Shown here piece after piece: positions 7,974 to 16,817 of a stretch of DNA of 64,000 nt. Each line of letters begins with the position of its first letter. Position 1 is the stretch's first letter. The translations under genes and the position numbers were made by a program. Origin of the DNA: Ensifer sp. IC3342 (GTDB lineage: Bacteria > Pseudomonadota > Alphaproteobacteria > Rhizobiales > Rhizobiaceae); contig NZ_JADYVE010000008.1 of the NCBI RefSeq assembly GCF_020193655.1, forward strand, positions 1-64,000, read 5' to 3'. The notes beneath the pieces were generated by a model. It was not told where the DNA came from and searched no databases. It saw only the letters and a list, made by a program, of their open reading frames with translations.

Positions 7974-9071
7974 ATGGCCGCGCAAGCGATCCCCATGGTT
8001 TCTACGGCGTCCGAACAGGCGGTCGACTGGGACGCATTGGCAGCGAGGGCGCGTGTCGCCCGGCGCACCAAGGCGGTCGTCCTCTACGCCTTTCTGATCG
8101 CCGTGTCGCTGCCGATCATCCTCCCCTATTTCTGGCTCGTCACGATCGCCTTCTCGGCCAAGACCGGCGTTGCCGACACGGCGGTTCTGTGGCGCTCGAT
8201 GGCCGTGGTCATCCCCGCCGTCGTCGCCTTCTGGCTCACGGCCGCGCTCGCGCAAAGCCGGCGCCAGTTGTGGATCGGCCTTGCCGCAGTCGCGGCAATC
8301 GCTGTCGTCGCCTTCGCCTTGCTGGTCGGGCCTGACCTGCACCTCGGCAATTTCATCTTCCTGTGGGAGCCGGACTTCGCCTCGGTCGTGCGGTCGCGGA
8401 TCGGGGAAGTCAAAGGTGCGGTCCAGTTTCCCAACGTCTGGCATGCCTTCGGCAACTCGATCCTGATCGCCGGTGCGCAGACGACAATCGTCGTCACCGT
8501 CGCCTCGTTGGCAGCCTATTACCTGTCGCGCTTCCAGTTCCCCGGCCGCTCCTCGATGCTGCGCTCGCTCCTGGTGCTCCACGCTTTCCCCGTGCTGACG
8601 CTGATCGTACCGATGTTCCTGATGCTTTACTGGATCGGGCTCCTCGACACGCTTTCCGGCGTCATAATTGTGCTTGTCGCCTTCGAGCTGCCATTTGCGA
8701 TTTTCATCATGAAGGGTTTCTTCGACGCTGTGCCGTGGGACATCGAGATGAGCGCGCTGACCGACGGCGCGTCACGGCGGCAGGCATTCGTGAGCGTGGT
8801 GCTGCCACAGGTGAGAAACGGTATCCTTGCCATCGCAGTCTTCACCTTCATCCGCGGCTGGGAAGAGTACATCTTCGTGTTCACGTTCCTGATCAGGAAC
8901 AGCAATTGGACGATGAGCCTTTACATGTACTGGGTGCGCGATGATGTCATGGGCGTCGACTATGGCGTGGTCTCTGCGGTCGGCGTCTTCTACCTTGTCC
9001 CGAGTCTCATCCTCTACATGGCCGCGCAGCGCTATCTTATGCAGATGTCGATCGGCGGCGTGAAGGGCTGA
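7974..9071 (+). CDS. ABC transporter permease (MalG/UgpE type) with extra membrane segment
   Basis: This 365-residue partner permease carries the EAA loop (SALTDGASRRQAFVSVVLPQ, about 259-278) and the usual C-terminal helices. It is about 80-90 residues longer than normal. Between the first helix (AFLIAVSLPIILPYFWLVTI) and the usual second one lie extra hydrophobic stretches (SMAVVIPAVVAFWLTAALA and LWIGLAAVAAIAVVAFALLV) plus a polar loop of about 40 residues. The usual periplasmic loop is thus replaced by what may be two added helices. ATG 7974 begins directly after the previous stop. Confidence 0.88.
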   Translation: MAAQAIPMVSTASEQAVDWDALAARARVARRTKAVVLYAFLIAVSLPIILPYFWLVTIAFSAKTGVADTAVLWRSMAVVIPAVVAFWLTAALAQSRRQLWIGLAAVAAIAVVAFALLVGPDLHLGNFIFLWEPDFASVVRSRIGEVKGAVQFPNVWHAFGNSILIAGAQTTIVVTVASLAAYYLSRFQFPGRSSMLRSLLVLHAFPVLTLIVPMFLMLYWIGLLDTLSGVIIVLVAFELPFAIFIMKGFFDAVPWDIEMSALTDGASRRQAFVSVVLPQVRNGILAIAVFTFIRGWEEYIFVFTFLIRNSNWTMSLYMYWVRDDVMGVDYGVVSAVGVFYLVPSLILYMAAQRYLMQMSIGGVKG

Positions 9072-9076
9072 CGACG

Positions 9077-10141
9077 ATGGCGAAAATCGAATTTCGTAAC
9101 GTGGTGAAGCGCTTCGGCGACGTTGAGGTGATCCCCGATATGAACCTCGTCATAGAGGACGGCGAATTCGTCGCGCTTCTCGGCCCTTCCGGCTGCGGCA
9201 AGTCGACGAGCCTGTTCATGCTCGCCGGCATCTATCTTCCAAGCGGCGGCGAGCTCCTTTTCGACGGCCATGTCGTTAACGAGGTCGAGGCACGCGACCG
9301 CAATGTCGGCATCGTCTTTCAATCCTACGCGCTCTACCCGCACATGAGCGTACGCGACAACATCCTGTTTCCGCTGCGCTTCAAGAAAACGCCGCGCGAC
9401 GAAGCGCTTGCCCGGGTGAAGGCGGCCGCGGACCTTGTCCGGGTCGAGGAACTGTTGGACCGTCGCCCCAGCGAGCTTTCCGGCGGCCAGCAGCAGCGCG
9501 TCGCCCTTGCACGCGCCCTGGTGAAGGAGCCCAAGCTTCTGCTCCTCGACGAGCCGCTCTCCAATCTCGACGCCTCGCTCCGCCTTTCGATGCGAACCGA
9601 GATCAAATCGCTGCACGCGCAGCTCGGCGTCACGACCGTCCTCGTTACGCATGATCAGATCGAGGCGACGACGATGGCCGATCGCATCATCTGCATGCGC
9701 GCCGGCCGGATCGAACAGGTCGGCACGCCGGACGACCTCTATCTCAAGCCATCGAGCCTGTTCGTCGCCAGCTTTATCGGCTCACCCCCCATCAACCTCA
9801 TTGCCGGCGAAGCCGACGGCGGAACGGTCAGCGTGAATGACGTCAGATTTCCGGTCGATGGCGCGTCCGGGTCGGTGACTGTCGGGCTGCGGCCGGAACA
9901 CCTCAGGTTTAGCAATACCGGCTTTGCCGGCCGTATCGCCCAGATCGAGCCGATGGGCCGAGAGATCCTTTATGTCGTCGAGACCGGTATGGGCGCCGTT
10001 CGCGTGCTCGAACAGGGTTCCGCGGCCGGGCACTCGACAGGCGAAGAGGTACGGATCGGTTTCCAGCCCGAGAATTCGCTCGTCTTCGCGACGAAGGGAC
10101 AAAAACTCATCGCGGGCGCGCATGTCCGTGCACCCATTTGA
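9077..10141 (+). CDS. ABC transporter ATP-binding protein (MalK/UgpC type)
   Basis: This 354-residue ATPase has every nucleotide-binding motif: Walker A GPSGCGKST (36-44), Q-loop VFQSYALYPH, signature LSGGQQQRVALARAL, Walker B LLLLDEPLSNLD and switch His in LVTHDQ. A C-terminal TOBE/OB regulatory region follows (GLRPEHLRF). It starts 5 bp after the permease stop and would drive import through the two permeases. Confidence 0.93.
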   Translation: MAKIEFRNVVKRFGDVEVIPDMNLVIEDGEFVALLGPSGCGKSTSLFMLAGIYLPSGGELLFDGHVVNEVEARDRNVGIVFQSYALYPHMSVRDNILFPLRFKKTPRDEALARVKAAADLVRVEELLDRRPSELSGGQQQRVALARALVKEPKLLLLDEPLSNLDASLRLSMRTEIKSLHAQLGVTTVLVTHDQIEATTMADRIICMRAGRIEQVGTPDDLYLKPSSLFVASFIGSPPINLIAGEADGGTVSVNDVRFPVDGASGSVTVGLRPEHLRFSNTGFAGRIAQIEPMGREILYVVETGMGAVRVLEQGSAAGHSTGEEVRIGFQPENSLVFATKGQKLIAGAHVRAPI

Positions 10142-10181
10142 CAGAATCGAGCGGCAGCCGCTCGAAGGAGAAGGACGCACG

Positions 10182-11051
10182 GTGACAGCCTTTGATATGA
10201 ACAACCGGACACCGACCACGCCGGTGGCGGTCGAGGGTCCTTACGGCCCTGTCCGGCTCAAGTGGCACAAGCTGCGCAGGCAGCCCACCCAAGCGCCCTT
10301 CATACGTTCCAATCTGGCCCTCGGCTGGCAGCTCGGCGCGAGCCTCGAGATCGACATGCTCGCCACCGCCGATGACCGCTTCGCCGTCCTTCACGATCCG
10401 ACACTCGGTCCCTCTACGACCGGCCGCGGACATGTTGCGCGCACGCCGATCGCATCGATGAGCGGGCTTTTCCACCGGGATGCCGACGGCGCCCCCGACC
10501 CCGATGCGCCGGTGCTATCGCTCGCTGAACTGGTGGCTCCGCTGCGACGGCTGCCGAGAGCGCCGTCGGCAAACCTTCAGCTCGACCTGAAGCTTCTCGA
10601 AGGGCACGCGCTTCCGGATTCGGCGGTCGCGGATGCGGCAGCCGCCGTCGCCGGGCTGGCGGATGCCATCGTCGTCGGGTCGCATCATCTCGATGAGGCA
10701 CGTCGCCTCGTCGCCGCCATTCCCGGAGCCCGGCTCGGCTACGACCCGATGTTGGCGGTGTCCCGCCAACCGGCTCTCCGCGACCCGGAGCGGCTCCTGC
10801 GCCACATGGAACGGCACAGGACCGGCGTGAGCCTCGCCTATCTCCGGTTCGACGCCATTGTTGCCGCGGAAACCCAAGGATTCCCGCTCGTTCAGCGCCT
10901 GTTGGACCTCGGGATCGAGACGGACGCCTGGACGGTCAATCCCGGTCCGGCCATCAGCAAAGCCATCCTGCGTACGCTCGCCGAGGCGAAAGTGCGCCAG
11001 ATCACGACGGATGCTCCGAGCGAAATCTTCCGACTGATGCGGTCCTGTTGA
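10182..11051 (+). CDS. Divergent glycerophosphodiesterase-like protein
   Basis: The protein of about 289 residues has GDPD landmarks: LEIDMLATADDRFAVLHDP (Glu/Asp then His-Asp), STTGRGH, a LQLDLKL strand and the closing TDAWTVNPG and ITTDAPSEI. The usual first catalytic block HRG...PENT is not there; the matching stretch reads KWHKLRRQPTQAPF, keeping a His but not Arg-Gly. GTG 10182 follows GAAGGAGAAGG at good spacing; an ATG at 10122 inside the ATPase gene has no ribosome site. As the last gene of the ABC operon it parallels ugpQ, but the altered active site points to a different bond or substrate. Confidence 0.75.
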   Translation: MTAFDMNNRTPTTPVAVEGPYGPVRLKWHKLRRQPTQAPFIRSNLALGWQLGASLEIDMLATADDRFAVLHDPTLGPSTTGRGHVARTPIASMSGLFHRDADGAPDPDAPVLSLAELVAPLRRLPRAPSANLQLDLKLLEGHALPDSAVADAAAAVAGLADAIVVGSHHLDEARRLVAAIPGARLGYDPMLAVSRQPALRDPERLLRHMERHRTGVSLAYLRFDAIVAAETQGFPLVQRLLDLGIETDAWTVNPGPAISKAILRTLAEAKVRQITTDAPSEIFRLMRSC

Positions 11052-11100
11052 GCTGCCAGAGCGACTGCACCTGACCTCATCACAAAGATTCCGCGCAACT

Positions 11101-11123
11101 GCAGGCCAAATTCATTTGCCTGC
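11101..11123. terminator. Imperfect hairpin after the ABC operon
   Basis: GCAGGC and GCCTGC pair around a centre in which AAA and TTT can also pair, with one bulged C. It lies 50 bp after the GDPD-like stop and 90 bp before the next gene. No U-tract follows, so it may be a weak terminator or a binding site. Confidence 0.35.
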
Positions 11124-11215
11124 AAGCCGGAATGGCGGAGAATTCAAGCGAAGCTGCCGGTTGACCGAGCGTCGCAATGGACGACACCGGCAGCAGCCCT
11201 TTGAGGGAGGAGAAA

Positions 11216-12748
11216 ATGGCAGGTAATCATTCAGACCCGACCGGACCCGATCTTGCCCTCGGCATTGCGCTCGCCGATCTTCCCGATGGCGGCAAGCTGG
11301 TCGGCCATCGCGACGGCGAGCCCGTACTTCTGGTGCGCCGCGGAGCAGAGATATTCGCCATTGCTGCCGCCTGCTCGCACTATGGTGGGCCGCTGGTCGA
11401 CGGCCTGGTCGCCGACGACAGCGTCCGCTGCCCCTGGCATCACGCCTGCTTCGATCTGCGCACCGGCGAGGCCCTGCGCGCCCCTGCCCTTTCGCCGCTC
11501 GCTTGCTGGTCGGTCGAGCAGCGCGGCGAAAGGATTTTCGTTGGCGAGAAGCGCAAGAAACCGTCGCCCGTCCGGCGGGAAAGCGATGCAGGGGTGTTTC
11601 CGGAAAGGATGGTCATCGTCGGCGGTGGTGCGGCCGGCTTTGCCGCCGCCGAGAGACTGCGGCGTGAACAATATCAGGGCGCCATCGTCATGATCAGCGA
11701 CGACGAGGCGCTTCCCGTCGACCGGCCCAACCTTTCGAAGGACTATCTCGCGGGCAAGGCTCCCGAAGACTGGATCCCACTGCGCAAGGAAGGCTTTTAT
11801 GCCAAGAACGGCATCGACTTGCGCCTCGGAACCAAGGTTACCGGCATCGATGTCCGTGCCAGCGAGGTCGTGCTCGCTGATGGGGCACGGGTCGCGTTCG
11901 ACAAATTGCTGCTGGCGACCGGAGCCGAACCGGTGCGCCTGACCATACCCGGCGCCGACGAGCCTCACGTCCACACGCTGCGCTCTCTTGCCGACAGCCG
12001 TAGGATCATCGCGCAAAGCGGCGCGGCGCGGCACGCAGTCGTGCTCGGTGCCAGCTTCATCGGCCTCGAGGTTGCCGCCTCTCTTCGGACGCGCGGTGTC
12101 GAAGTGCATGTGGTAGCGCCCGAGGAGCGGCCGATGGAACGGGTGCTGGGCCCCCAGATGGGCGACTTCATCCGTGCCCTGCATGAGGAAAATGGTGTCG
12201 TCTTCCATCTTGGGGACACCGCGGCGAGCATCGGCGCGAGCGAGGTCCTGCTGAGCAGCGGCGCTGCCCTCGCCGCAGACATGGTCGTTGCCGGCATCGG
12301 CGTGCGGCCGCGGGTCGATCTCGCCGAGGGAGCCGGTATCGCCACCGATCGGGGCGTCCTGGTCGATGCCTATCTCGAGACTAGCGTGCCGGGAATATAT
12401 GCAGCCGGCGATATCGCGCGGTGGCCGGACCCCCACAGCGGCGAGAACATCCGTGTGGAGCACTGGGTGGTGGCGCAACGGCAAGGCGCTGCCGCCGCGC
12501 TCAACATGCTCGGACGCCGGAAGAAGTTCACGGATGTGCCGTTCTTCTGGAGCCAGCATTACGACATTCCGATCAATTATGTCGGCCATGCCGAAGGATG
12601 GGACGCGATCGAGGTCGAGGGCGACGTTGCCGCGAAGGATTGTCTCCTGCGCTTCAAACGCGCCGGACGCGTTCTGGCGGTTGCGACAATCTTCCGCGAT
12701 ACCGAAAGCCTCGAGGCAGAACTGGCGATGGAGCAGAGCGAGTCCTAG
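11216..12748 (+). CDS. Rieske-domain ferredoxin/NAD(P)H reductase fusion
   Basis: The 510-residue protein joins an N-terminal Rieske [2Fe-2S] domain (CSHYGGPL and CPWHHACF, with both Cys-X-His pairs) to a FAD/NAD(P)-dependent reductase. FAD is held by VIVGGGAAGFAAAERL (about 131-146), NAD(P)H by VVLGASFIGLEVAASL, and the second FAD contact is IYAAGDIARW. This order is found in AIFM3-like and oxygenase-reductase-like proteins, and the partner is usually a ferredoxin or cytochrome system. ATG 11216 is chosen because GAGGGAGGAG precedes it directly. No oxygenase gene lies next to it, so its electron acceptor is unknown. Confidence 0.88.
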   Translation: MAGNHSDPTGPDLALGIALADLPDGGKLVGHRDGEPVLLVRRGAEIFAIAAACSHYGGPLVDGLVADDSVRCPWHHACFDLRTGEALRAPALSPLACWSVEQRGERIFVGEKRKKPSPVRRESDAGVFPERMVIVGGGAAGFAAAERLRREQYQGAIVMISDDEALPVDRPNLSKDYLAGKAPEDWIPLRKEGFYAKNGIDLRLGTKVTGIDVRASEVVLADGARVAFDKLLLATGAEPVRLTIPGADEPHVHTLRSLADSRRIIAQSGAARHAVVLGASFIGLEVAASLRTRGVEVHVVAPEERPMERVLGPQMGDFIRALHEENGVVFHLGDTAASIGASEVLLSSGAALAADMVVAGIGVRPRVDLAEGAGIATDRGVLVDAYLETSVPGIYAAGDIARWPDPHSGENIRVEHWVVAQRQGAAAALNMLGRRKKFTDVPFFWSQHYDIPINYVGHAEGWDAIEVEGDVAAKDCLLRFKRAGRVLAVATIFRDTESLEAELAMEQSES

Positions 12749-13023
12749 TGCACCGTGGGCCGCGGCTTTCCATCTCGAAACAGCGCAAGTAGCGTTATGC
12801 CGTGCTGCAAGAGAAGCTCAGCCGCTGGCAGGTTGCTTGTCACGACATCGCCAGCGCAGCCGCTTATGATCCTGGCCAGACTGATCGAGTTGGCCGCAAA
12901 CCTGTCGTTGCCAATTTCTTGCGCCTTCTCCGCAGTCGCCTCAAGCGCATTGGCGACTGACATCATCAAATCCGAACGCTCGCGCAGCGTCATCGCATCC
13001 AGGGTCTTGGCATATTCCCGCAT
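12745..13023 (-). CDS. Small hypothetical helical protein
   Basis: A 92-residue frame, convergent with and overlapping the reductase gene by 4 bp. The sequence reads as mostly helical and acidic (TLRERSDLMMSVANALEATA, then ISLARIISGCAGD) and looks protein-like, without the arginine/serine excess of antisense shadows in this GC-rich DNA. There is only a weak AGAGAG ribosome site. No family was recognised and no membrane segment is evident. Confidence 0.5.
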   Translation of the reverse strand: MREYAKTLDAMTLRERSDLMMSVANALEATAEKAQEIGNDRFAANSISLARIISGCAGDVVTSNLPAAELLLQHGITLLALFRDGKPRPTVH

Positions 13024-13390
13024 GGCTATCTCTCTGTTCGTCGAGTGGGAATTGGTCGCGCTCGGCCAGCCAGCCGGCGGACATCTACCACCTTAATGGG
13101 TTGATTATTGGAGTCCGGGAGCTCTAGAGCCGTTTCCCACCTCACAGATCGGGATGCGGCGCGGCTAATGCAAGGAATGGCTACTATGCGGTTTGCACAT
13201 GCCGCGCGGTCGCAGTGGCGACTGGCACTCGGAACAAACGGCCCTAGCGGCAATGCGAGAGGTCTATGTCGCTTTGTTGCCACGGTGCTGCCTTCAGCCA
13301 CCGCGCCAATGAACGCCCGCAGTCCACCCTTCTCAAACCTTGCCTGTAAGCCACCGGATCGCTGCAGCGGCGTGCGTCTTTTCGGAAGAA

Positions 13391-13445
13391 CGCTGTAGCA
13401 CTTTGAATTGCTGCATTTTTTGTCCTTAAATCGGTTGCGATTCAA
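13391..13445. repeat. RIME-like repeat, copy 2 (degenerate)
   Basis: It carries CGCTGTAGCACTTTGAATTG, CTGCAT, TGTCCTTAAATCG and a damaged right arm (GATTCAAGGAA). The first 30 bases match copy 3 at 26575-26605 almost exactly. Confidence 0.65.
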
Positions 13446-13470
13446 GGAACATATAGAAGCGCCATTGTTT
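13446..13470 (+). promoter_or_regulatory. EcfG (RpoE2)-like promoter for pcm
   Basis: GGAAC (13446-13450) is followed after 17-18 bp by TT in ATTGTTTG. This fits the published alphaproteobacterial general-stress sigma consensus GGAAC-N18/19-TT. It lies about 85 bp before the methyltransferase start. Confidence 0.5.
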
Positions 13471-13554
13471 GCCTTTTGATCTTGCGATCGCATACCATGG
13501 TCCTTTAATGTTGAGAGGCCGATCGGCGGCCAACTGCTGAGGAGGTCCGCCGTC

Positions 13555-14226
13555 ATGAAGCGAATGAAAGAAGAGCACCTCGCGGTTCTGCGCAGGCACA
13601 TGGTCGAGGTGATTGAGATCTATGCTGACCTAGAAAGCGAGGAGCTGGGCAAGGCGGCGCTCGATGAACGGGTTATGGCAGCGATGCTGCGGGTGCCCAG
13701 GCATCTCTTCGTGCCTGCTCCGGCAGCGCCCTTTGCCTACCAGGACATGCCACTGCCGATCGGCTTCGATAAAACGGTGTCGCAGCCCTTCATGGTCGCC
13801 CTGATGACCGATCTCCTTGCTCCCCAACCGCATGAGGCAGTGCTCGAGATCGGCACCGGCTTGGGCTACCAAACTGCAATCCTTGCCGAACTCGCCCGGC
13901 AAGTCTGGAGCGTCGAAATCATCGAGGAATTCGCAAGCCATGCCGAGGCTCTCCTACACGGGCTCGGCATTTCAAATGTCGGTATTCGTATCGGCGACGG
14001 GTCGCGCGGCTGGCCCGAGCACGCCCCATTCGACAAGATCTTGGTCACGGCGGCGGCTGAGGAGGCGCCGCCGGCCTTGCTTGAGCAGCTCAAGCCAATG
14101 GGCCGTCTGGTTCTTCCCATGGGATCTGAGGAACAGCTACTGACCGTCATCGACAAGGATTCGGCGGGACAACTTGAGGCGCGGCCACTCATCCCGGTTC
14201 GGTTCAGCCGGCTCGAGGCCGCCTAA
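13555..14226 (+). CDS. pcm: Protein-L-isoaspartate O-methyltransferase
   Basis: The 223-residue cytoplasmic enzyme methylates isoaspartyl residues in aged proteins with S-adenosylmethionine and so starts their repair. Family marks are RHLFVPAPAAPFAYQDMPLP, KTVSQPFMVALM, the SAM loop VLEIGTGLGYQTAIL (about 98-112) and FDKILVTAAAEEAP. ATG 13555 follows GAGGAGGT at good spacing. A candidate EcfG promoter upstream fits a stress-repair role. A second copy of this fold is fused to another enzyme at 54852. Confidence 0.92.
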   Translation: MKRMKEEHLAVLRRHMVEVIEIYADLESEELGKAALDERVMAAMLRVPRHLFVPAPAAPFAYQDMPLPIGFDKTVSQPFMVALMTDLLAPQPHEAVLEIGTGLGYQTAILAELARQVWSVEIIEEFASHAEALLHGLGISNVGIRIGDGSRGWPEHAPFDKILVTAAAEEAPPALLEQLKPMGRLVLPMGSEEQLLTVIDKDSAGQLEARPLIPVRFSRLEAA

Positions 14227-14339
14227 CGCGCATGTGACATCAGGCCCCCGAGAGCCTTCGCACCACGGCCCCCTGCCCCGATAAGGCTCACCGTGAACGC
14301 GGCCGTGATCTCTCAATAGGCCCGAGTAGTCTTTTCCGC

Positions 14340-16532
14340 TTAAGACGAGGTTCTTTGAGCTCTCTCGTTGCCAAGAAGTTCGCGAAGCGAGTCCTTCGAC
14401 ATCGGCTCTGCCAAATGGAAACCCTGCAGTTCGTCGCAGCCAAGATTGCGCAGGATCTCGCTCTGCTCTTCGGTCTCCACGCCTTCAGCCGTCGTGCGCA
14501 GGCCCTTCGCATGTGCGACGCCAACGATGGACTGCACGATCGCCACGCCACCATCGGGCCGGTCAAACGCTTGGACGAAAGAGCGATCTATCTTGATCCG
14601 ATCGACCTCCAAGCGCTGCAATCGGCCAAATGAAGAGAAGCCCGTTCCGAAATCGTCAAGTGCGAACTTCACGCCGAACTCGCGCAGCGCCGTGATGTTC
14701 TTTTCGCAGACGCCGGCTTCGTCGAGGAGAGCTGTTTCGGTGATCTCGAGCTCCAGTCTCGACGGCTCAATCCCGTACTGCCGCAGCAGCGAGAAAACTT
14801 GAGCAGCATAATGTCGCTGTCCAAGCTCGACCGCGGAAACATTCACTGCAATATCGAGGTCCGGAAACTCACGCGCGGTAGAACAGGCTTCCTTCAGTAC
14901 GAAGGCGCCGAGCCGATCGATAAGGCCCGAAGTCTCGGCAAGCGGAACGAAGGCTTCCGGAGCTATGGCGCCTTTGTCTGGGTGCCACCAGCGAATGAGA
15001 GCTTCAAGCGCGCTTATTTCGTGGGACGCGGCGGAATAGACGGGTTGGTAGAACACTTCGAGCTGATTGCCAGTTTCCAGCGCCGTTCGCAGATCTTGCT
15101 CCAGATCCCGTCTTGTCCGGATCAGTTCATCCATGTGGGGGCCAAAGATTGCGTATCGGTTCCGCCCGGACGTTTTGGCATGATAAAGCGCGATATCGGC
15201 CTTCCGCGTAATCTCTACGGGATGCGCAGCATTCCCTTTCGCAACTGCCACACCTATCGACAGCCCGACAAGAACGGGCTGTCCGTCTATGTCGAAAGGC
15301 CTACGGATCGCAGCGATCAGAGAATCGCAGAGCTTCTCCACCTCGTCCTGGCGCGCGTGCTCGACCACAATGGTAAACTCATCGCCACCAATCCTGGAAA
15401 TAACTGCGGCAGCGCCGGCCGTTTGCTTCAGTCGCATCGCGACTTCGATCATCAGCCGATCGCCAACGGGATGGCCGAGTGTGTCGTTCACTTGCTTAAA
15501 GCGGTCGAGGTCGAGGTACAGAAGAGCGTTGGTTTGGTCGGCTGTGGACGCAGCGACAACACGCGCCAGCGACTGATTGAAAGACGCACGGTTCGCGAGG
15601 CCGGTCAACGGGTCGTGAAGCGCCAGGTGGTTGAGCTCGGCTTGACTTTGCTGCAGGCGTCTCGACCGCTTCCGCAGTATCATGCTCAGCACGCCTGTGA
15701 GCGCGAAAAGACAAAGTGCGGCGACCAGAAGAATCGGTGCCGTGGCCTTCGCCACATCGGCGCCGGGCCTGAATGGCAGCCAGGAGAAATATCCGATCGT
15801 TTCCCCGGACGACGACACGATCGGCGCATAGGATCGCTCCTGACCAAGGTTCGGCACAACAGAAAAGCGCACATCTTCAAAAACATAGTCCTCACCGAGA
15901 CGGGTAAGGAAATCGCCGTCGAGGAAACGGACGGCTACGTGAAGAAACTCCGCGCCGGGCTCCTGCACTATATTGCCAGTGTCCGACACTATCGGCTTCA
16001 CGCTGACGATCGCCGGCCGGCCGCCGAGGCGAACCAAATCGCTCTCCCCGATCGACAGCACCTGCTCACTTGTTCCTGCCTCGTCGCCTTCTGCAAGCCT
16101 CGTCTGCAACTTGGCGATGAGCGGCATTGCCTCAGATGCTATGTTTCTGAAAGCGTTCTGTTCGTCTGCCTCTTCGATGAGGAACGCGTATAACGGCTTG
16201 CGATCCGGGCTGATCACGAATGCGCCGTCGTGTCGGAAATAGCTGTGCATCCAGCTTCCGAGGTTGGAGTCGATCCACTCACGATCCCATTCCTTCGATA
16301 CTTTCCTGACCGCATCGTCCCAGACGGTGACACTCTCCTGATCGTGGGCGATGCTGTCTTGCATCTTGGAAATGACAAGCTCGATGAGCTGCTGCTGGCG
16401 GGCGACAGCCACAGCATCGGACTGCTGAGTTGACCAACGGACGGCCAAATATACGCCGCCCATCAAAGTCATTGCGACTACCAAAGGCAGCATCGACTTG
16501 AAAACCGCGATGTTGCCAACCGAGAATCTCAT
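14340..16532 (-). CDS. Membrane GGDEF-EAL protein with CHASE4-like sensor
   Basis: This 730-residue protein is predicted to make and/or break cyclic di-GMP. A first helix (MLPLVVAMTLMGGVYLAV) leads to a periplasmic sensor of about 220 residues with CHASE4-like features (TVWDDAVRKVSKEWDREWIDSNL). A second helix (APILLVAALCLFALTGVLSM) precedes the GGDEF domain (intact IGGDEF) and the EAL domain (EALIRW, ELEITE, LDDFGTG, AEGVET all present). Both catalytic sites look complete. ATG 16532 follows GGGGAGGAG; the longer frame upstream has no such signal. It sits at one edge of the Tad pilus region, with a second such protein at the other side. Confidence 0.9.
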   Translation of the reverse strand: MRFSVGNIAVFKSMLPLVVAMTLMGGVYLAVRWSTQQSDAVAVARQQQLIELVISKMQDSIAHDQESVTVWDDAVRKVSKEWDREWIDSNLGSWMHSYFRHDGAFVISPDRKPLYAFLIEEADEQNAFRNIASEAMPLIAKLQTRLAEGDEAGTSEQVLSIGESDLVRLGGRPAIVSVKPIVSDTGNIVQEPGAEFLHVAVRFLDGDFLTRLGEDYVFEDVRFSVVPNLGQERSYAPIVSSSGETIGYFSWLPFRPGADVAKATAPILLVAALCLFALTGVLSMILRKRSRRLQQSQAELNHLALHDPLTGLANRASFNQSLARVVAASTADQTNALLYLDLDRFKQVNDTLGHPVGDRLMIEVAMRLKQTAGAAAVISRIGGDEFTIVVEHARQDEVEKLCDSLIAAIRRPFDIDGQPVLVGLSIGVAVAKGNAAHPVEITRKADIALYHAKTSGRNRYAIFGPHMDELIRTRRDLEQDLRTALETGNQLEVFYQPVYSAASHEISALEALIRWWHPDKGAIAPEAFVPLAETSGLIDRLGAFVLKEACSTAREFPDLDIAVNVSAVELGQRHYAAQVFSLLRQYGIEPSRLELEITETALLDEAGVCEKNITALREFGVKFALDDFGTGFSSFGRLQRLEVDRIKIDRSFVQAFDRPDGGVAIVQSIVGVAHAKGLRTTAEGVETEEQSEILRNLGCDELQGFHLAEPMSKDSLRELLGNERAQRTSS

Positions 16533-16817
16533 TGGCGCTCCTCCCCAGAACGCTTTCTTATTGATTGGCTTCGCGCTTTCCAAGCGCCGTAAGCTCCCGC
16601 GCGGGTCTAAATTTTGAGGATCGATCGGTCGCCGCTTCGCGCGGCGTCCCGTTGCGGGTTGCTCGGAGAGCGAGCGGCTGCGACGGAGCGTGGGATTGAC
16701 GTAGCGTGGAAAGCTCACCCTTAGGGGACCGAACGGTGCCTGAGACCCCTCGCGGCGCCAAGTTCACTGCCGGGATGTTTTTGCTTCATCCAACGGAGCA
16801 GTGCCATGGCAAAGGTG

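Larger units (their letters stand above)
13024..13554. other. Intergenic region upstream of pcm
   Basis: 531 bp with no convincing gene. The right half holds a RIME-like repeat (13391-13445) and then an EcfG-like promoter motif at 13446. The left part (13024-13390) shows no feature I could name; a 96-codon plus-strand frame there has composition typical of noise. Confidence 0.5.

Noticed and set aside
11231..12589. 452-codon minus-strand frame opposite the Rieske reductase
   Set aside because: Shadow; no motif, while the plus strand has Rieske, FAD and NAD sites.
13108..13398. 96-codon plus-strand frame upstream of pcm
   Set aside because: Noise-like composition, ends in a RIME-like repeat, no ribosome site.
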